Assembly: GCA_007120055.1 (NCBI GenBank) | Contig: SKOL01000446.1 | Coordinates: 1-5,628 of the forward strand | Direction of reading: 5' to 3' | DNA length: 5,628 nt | Source of the DNA: Anaerobacillus sp. | GTDB taxonomy: Bacteria; Bacillota; Bacilli; Bacillales_H; Anaerobacillaceae | Shown: positions 5,229 through 5,628 of the stretch, piece by piece | How positions within the stretch are numbered: position 1 is the first letter of the stretch | How the letters are laid out: the number at the start of each line of letters is the position of its first letter | Notes under the pieces: model-generated | Told to the model about the DNA's origin: nothing | What the model saw: the letters and a program-made list of their open reading frames with translations, nothing else | The model's database searches: none | Translations under genes and position numbers: made by a program

Positions 5229-5628
5229 TCAAGTGTTATTAGCATTTTCGTTTAAAAGATGCAGTGATTCGATTAGTAAAGAGATGATTTCCGTGAAATC
5301 CGATATATGGTCTTCGTTAATTTTCCGGTCAAAATTTAAAGTGATTTTCGTAAAAAACTTATTGGAAATACTTTCTTCATCCCAGATAAAACTAATTTCT
5401 TGCTGAATTATTGGGCGAGAATTCCACTTTTTTTCTAGTTGATCTTGAATGTATTTTGGTGTGCTATGTATGTCTTTTAGTGGCCCTTCCAGATGGAGTG
5501 TTAGCTTACAGCCAATACTATTAGAACTCTTTTCTAAAATTTCTCCATAAAGGTCTTCCGACTGTGCCTCTAACATGAGTGTCGCTTGAAATGTATCGAC
5601 AGCGTGATCTTTAAAGCTTACGGAATAA
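5229..5628 (-). CDS. Unrecognised protein, C-terminal part (start outside the window)
   Basis: The frame is open from the right edge to a TGA at 5231-5229 and gives 132 visible residues. There is a methionine codon at 5576, but the frame continues upstream of it (YSVSFKDHAVDTFQATL) and no ribosome binding site precedes it, so the true start is probably beyond 5628. The protein is soluble-looking, rich in charged residues, with no signal peptide, membrane segment or cysteine cluster in view (one Cys). Visible stretches include KLTLHLEGPLKDI, EKKWNSRPIIQQEISFIWD and KITLNFDRKI, alternating as expected for beta-strands, then an amphipathic C-terminal helix (FTEIISLLIESLHLL). I do not recognise the family and propose no function. 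The downstream oxidoreductase has its own promoter, so a functional link is not implied. Confidence 0.7.
   Translation of the reverse strand, partial: YSVSFKDHAVDTFQATLMLEAQSEDLYGEILEKSSNSIGCKLTLHLEGPLKDIHSTPKYIQDQLEKKWNSRPIIQQEISFIWDEESISNKFFTKITLNFDRKINEDHISDFTEIISLLIESLHLLNENANNT

Noticed and set aside
1..5628. Defence system, mobile element, CRISPR array or biosynthetic cluster
   Set aside because: No transposase, integrase, nuclease, toxin-antitoxin pair, spacer array or modular enzyme is visible. The identifiable genes are housekeeping and redox functions.

Overview
This window looks like a piece of a low-GC Firmicutes chromosome, most likely from a Bacillus-type member of the Bacillaceae. 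The evidence is AT-rich DNA, strong AGGAGG-type ribosome binding sites, a ClpE-type Hsp100 ATPase, and upstream heptad repeats that match the CtsR operator of this phylum. All five genes seen are on the minus strand, so transcription runs from high to low coordinates. I see no RNA gene, insertion sequence, phage gene or CRISPR array.

In order of transcription: (1) 5628-5229, the C-terminal 132 residues of a protein I do not recognise, cut by the window edge. (2) 5136-4171, a zinc-free NADPH:quinone oxidoreductase-like medium-chain dehydrogenase with its own extended -10 promoter. (3) 4094-3147, a roughly ten-segment membrane protein resembling DoxX proteins, 76 bases downstream and possibly co-transcribed. 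(4) 2819-681, clpE, complete, with a leader of about 266 bases, ended by a strong terminator at 643-609. (5) 245-1, the N-terminus of an iron-containing alcohol dehydrogenase that runs off the left edge.

The genes themselves are ordinary. The structured DNA lies between them. The clpE leader (3085-2820) holds three good CtsR operators and one decayed one. Three of the four are preceded by a hairpin that runs into a U-rich tract. Two of these hairpin-plus-operator modules match at 36 of 45 positions without a gap, so the leader seems to have grown by duplication of a module. The gap between clpE and the alcohol dehydrogenase holds six tandem units of 20-22 bp, most starting TTGCGA (367-491), which look like a non-coding repeat element.

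Functionally the window mixes protein quality control (ClpE with ClpP, under CtsR) with redox genes (quinone oxidoreductase, DoxX-like protein, alcohol dehydrogenase). I find no convincing evidence of an undescribed multi-gene system. The best leads are the leader array and the tandem repeat.
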